From positions 1 to 35,369 of the forward strand of contig WFWH01000007.1 in NCBI GenBank assembly GCA_015491245.1: a DNA stretch of 35,369 bases. The letters run 5' to 3'. The notes beneath the pieces are model-generated. The model was not told where the DNA came from. It saw only the letters and a list, made by a program, of their open reading frames with translations, and did no database searches. Shown one piece after another: positions 33,631 through 35,369 of this stretch; the first letter of the stretch is position 1; the number at the start of each line of letters is the position of its first letter. The stretch comes from Patescibacteria group bacterium. GTDB taxonomy: Bacteria > Patescibacteriota > Minisyncoccia > Phycocordibacterales > UBA12088. The translations under genes were made by a program, and so were the position numbers.

Positions 33631-34956
33631 ATGGCACCCGTATTGAACTTCGTCATAGAAGGCGGCAGGCCGCTGAAAGGGACGGTAGAAACCAACCGTT
33701 CCAAAAATGGTGCGGTGGCGATTTTATGCGCCACACTCCTCAACCGCGGCACCACCACTCTCCGCCGCGTACCCAGAATTGAGGAAGTGTACCGCCTCTT
33801 GGAGGTTTTGGAGAGCATGGGGGTTGCGGTACGCTGGCGCGGCACCACGCTTACCCTCACGCCGCCCGCGCGCCTTACGCTCTCGCGGCTCAATGCGGAG
33901 GCGGCGCGTAAAACGCGCAGCATTATTCTCACCATGGGCCCTCTCCTGCATCGCCGCCGCGCATTTTCCCTGCCCCGATCCGGCGGCTGCAAACTGGGAA
34001 GCCGCACCGTCCGCCCCCATTTTTACGCACTGGAAACCCTGGGAGTATCGGTAGAAGATCGGCCGCACACGTGGCAGGTGCGCCACAAGGGGCTGCGCGC
34101 GGGGCGCGAAATTATCATGTATGAGTCGGGTGACACCGCAACGGAAAATGCGCTATTGGCAGCGGCGGGCATTGAGGGGGAGACGGTGATCAAGTACGCG
34201 AGCGCCAACTATATGGTGCAGGACCTCTGCTATTTTCTTGAAGCACTGGGGGTACGCATTGACGGCATCGGCACCACGACCCTCACGGTCCGCGGGAAAA
34301 AGGACATCCGGCGCAATGTCACCTATACCATTGCCGAAGACCCCACCGATGCCATGTTTTTCTTGGCAGCCGCCGCCACCACCCGCGCCGCGCTCACCAT
34401 TACGCGCGCACCCCTGCAGTTTCTTGAATTGGAGCTCGCGGTGCTGGAAAAAATGGGGCTGCGCTTCCGAACCGGACCGCGCTACGTTTCGGAGAACGGC
34501 AACACGGTGCTCACCGACATTGACGTATTCCCCTCACGGCTTTCCGCGCCGCCGGAGAAAATCCACGCGCGCCCCTATCCCGGGCTCAATATGGACAATC
34601 TTCCCTTCTTTGCCGTCATTGCCACCCAAGCGCAAGGCACCACTCTCATCCATGACTGGGTGTATGAAAAGCGCGCCTTGTATTTCACCGAGTTGGACAA
34701 ATTAGGTGCCGCCACCACCCTTGCCGACCCGCACCGCATTTTTATCCACGGCCCCACGCCCCTCCATGCCGCAGAGTTAGTGTGTCCTCCCGCCCTGCGC
34801 CCCGCCACTATTTTGCTCATCGGCATGCTTGCCGCGCGCGGCACCTCGCTCTTGCGCAACGTCTATTCCATCAATCGCGGCTATGAAGACTTGGCGCGGC
34901 GGCTGCGCCGCCTCGGGGCGCGGGTGCGCGTGCAAAAGGACACAACATTGCCATAG
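33631..34956 (+). CDS. murA: divergent UDP-N-acetylglucosamine 1-carboxyvinyltransferase
   Basis: RSKNGAVAILCATLL, active-site-like SGGCKLGSRTVRPH, GDTATENALLAAAGIEGETVIKYAS, ARPYPGLNMDNLPFFAVIATQAQGTT. Confidence 0.9.
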   Translation: MAPVLNFVIEGGRPLKGTVETNRSKNGAVAILCATLLNRGTTTLRRVPRIEEVYRLLEVLESMGVAVRWRGTTLTLTPPARLTLSRLNAEAARKTRSIILTMGPLLHRRRAFSLPRSGGCKLGSRTVRPHFYALETLGVSVEDRPHTWQVRHKGLRAGREIIMYESGDTATENALLAAAGIEGETVIKYASANYMVQDLCYFLEALGVRIDGIGTTTLTVRGKKDIRRNVTYTIAEDPTDAMFFLAAAATTRAALTITRAPLQFLELELAVLEKMGLRFRTGPRYVSENGNTVLTDIDVFPSRLSAPPEKIHARPYPGLNMDNLPFFAVIATQAQGTTLIHDWVYEKRALYFTELDKLGAATTLADPHRIFIHGPTPLHAAELVCPPALRPATILLIGMLAARGTSLLRNVYSINRGYEDLARRLRRLGARVRVQKDTTLP

Positions 34957-35006
34957 CGGCCCTCACCTAGCTTCTCCAGAGAAAAAAGGGGGGGTGCAAA
35001 ACACTA

Positions 35007-35129
35007 TTACGTAAAAAGCCACATCCCCACCGCCCCAAGGAGAAAGAGCACGTTCAGCGTGCGGAGGGTGTAGGGGTGGGTGAGGAAGCGAGGTAAACGA
35101 AATGGAATTGATGGGTGGTGCATCTTCAT
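35007..35129 (-). CDS. very small membrane protein (40 aa)
   Basis: MKMHHPSIPFRLPRFLTHPYTLRTLNVLFLLGAVGMWLFT; ATG 6 nt after the TAA of the 57-aa ORF; one C-terminal TM. Confidence 0.45.
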   Translation of the reverse strand: MKMHHPSIPFRLPRFLTHPYTLRTLNVLFLLGAVGMWLFT

Positions 35130-35135
35130 ATTCGT

Positions 35136-35309
35136 TTAAAGGAGGTACCACGTCGTAATGAGATAGCCCACATACGCTGCAGCGGGAGCCCATAAGAGAA
35201 AGAAGTATTTCGCATGCGGCAGTTTCTCCTTGCGCCAGAGAACGTAGAGTATGATGCCCACCGCAATAACGGTGAAAACGAACGAGAGTTGGGCGAACCC
35301 TGACGCCAT
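35136..35309 (-). CDS. small two-TM membrane protein (57 aa)
   Basis: MASGFAQLSFVFTVIAVGIILYVLWRKEKLPHAKYFFLLWAPAAAYVGYLITTWYLL; two helices around a basic loop. Start could lie upstream. Confidence 0.6.
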   Translation of the reverse strand: MASGFAQLSFVFTVIAVGIILYVLWRKEKLPHAKYFFLLWAPAAAYVGYLITTWYLL

Positions 35310-35369
35310 CTCCGTGCGACGCGGCCAAATGGATGACGTATAAGGAGAAATAGCCACCACACCCCACCA

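Noticed and set aside
32589-33782. 397-aa plus-strand ORF
   Set aside because: Antisense to mreB2 and overlapping the start of murA in another frame; no coding signature.
1-35369. CRISPR array, transposons, integrase or prophage
   Set aside because: No regularly spaced repeats beyond the short GTGG array, and no transposase, integrase or phage protein motifs seen.

Overview
This 35.4-kb window is gene-dense and bacterial. The gene content, very compact operons and divergent housekeeping genes look like a Patescibacteria/CPR (Parcubacteria-like) chromosome; that assignment is inferred from protein content only.

Plus strand, 0-7.5 kb: tRNA-Glu(CTC), a 70-aa ORF with a long leader, then rhodanese - CopB-type metal P-ATPase - DsbA-like thioredoxin - small membrane protein with a CAAC motif, then a phosphoribosyltransferase and an HtrA/DegP-like protease interrupted by one in-frame TAG.

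Minus strand, 7.5-22.6 kb: one nearly continuous envelope/growth block. Reading from high to low coordinates it is holB-like, frr, rseP, proS (short form), mreB-mreC-mreD-mrdA, greA, lysS, then a second unit mraZ-rsmH-ftsL-like-ftsI-murF. Four GTGG direct repeats at exact 10-bp spacing lie upstream of mraZ.

22.6-33.6 kb, minus strand: a 1623-aa Ala/Glu/Arg-rich helical protein with no recognised domain, a Na+/H+ antiporter, a 920-aa VirD4/TraG-like ATPase, a VTT/DedA-like membrane protein, and a second mreB. A divergent murA is on the plus strand, and two tiny membrane ORFs are at the right edge.

The strongest leads are: the amber-interrupted protease; a perfect ATACCCC-ACA-GGGGTAT operator between -35 and -10 of an apparently leaderless rhodanese/CopB operon; the MraZ-box-like array; the giant helical protein; and the mreB2-VTT gene pair facing murA with near-leaderless promoters in both directions. 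I saw no CRISPR array, transposase or prophage.
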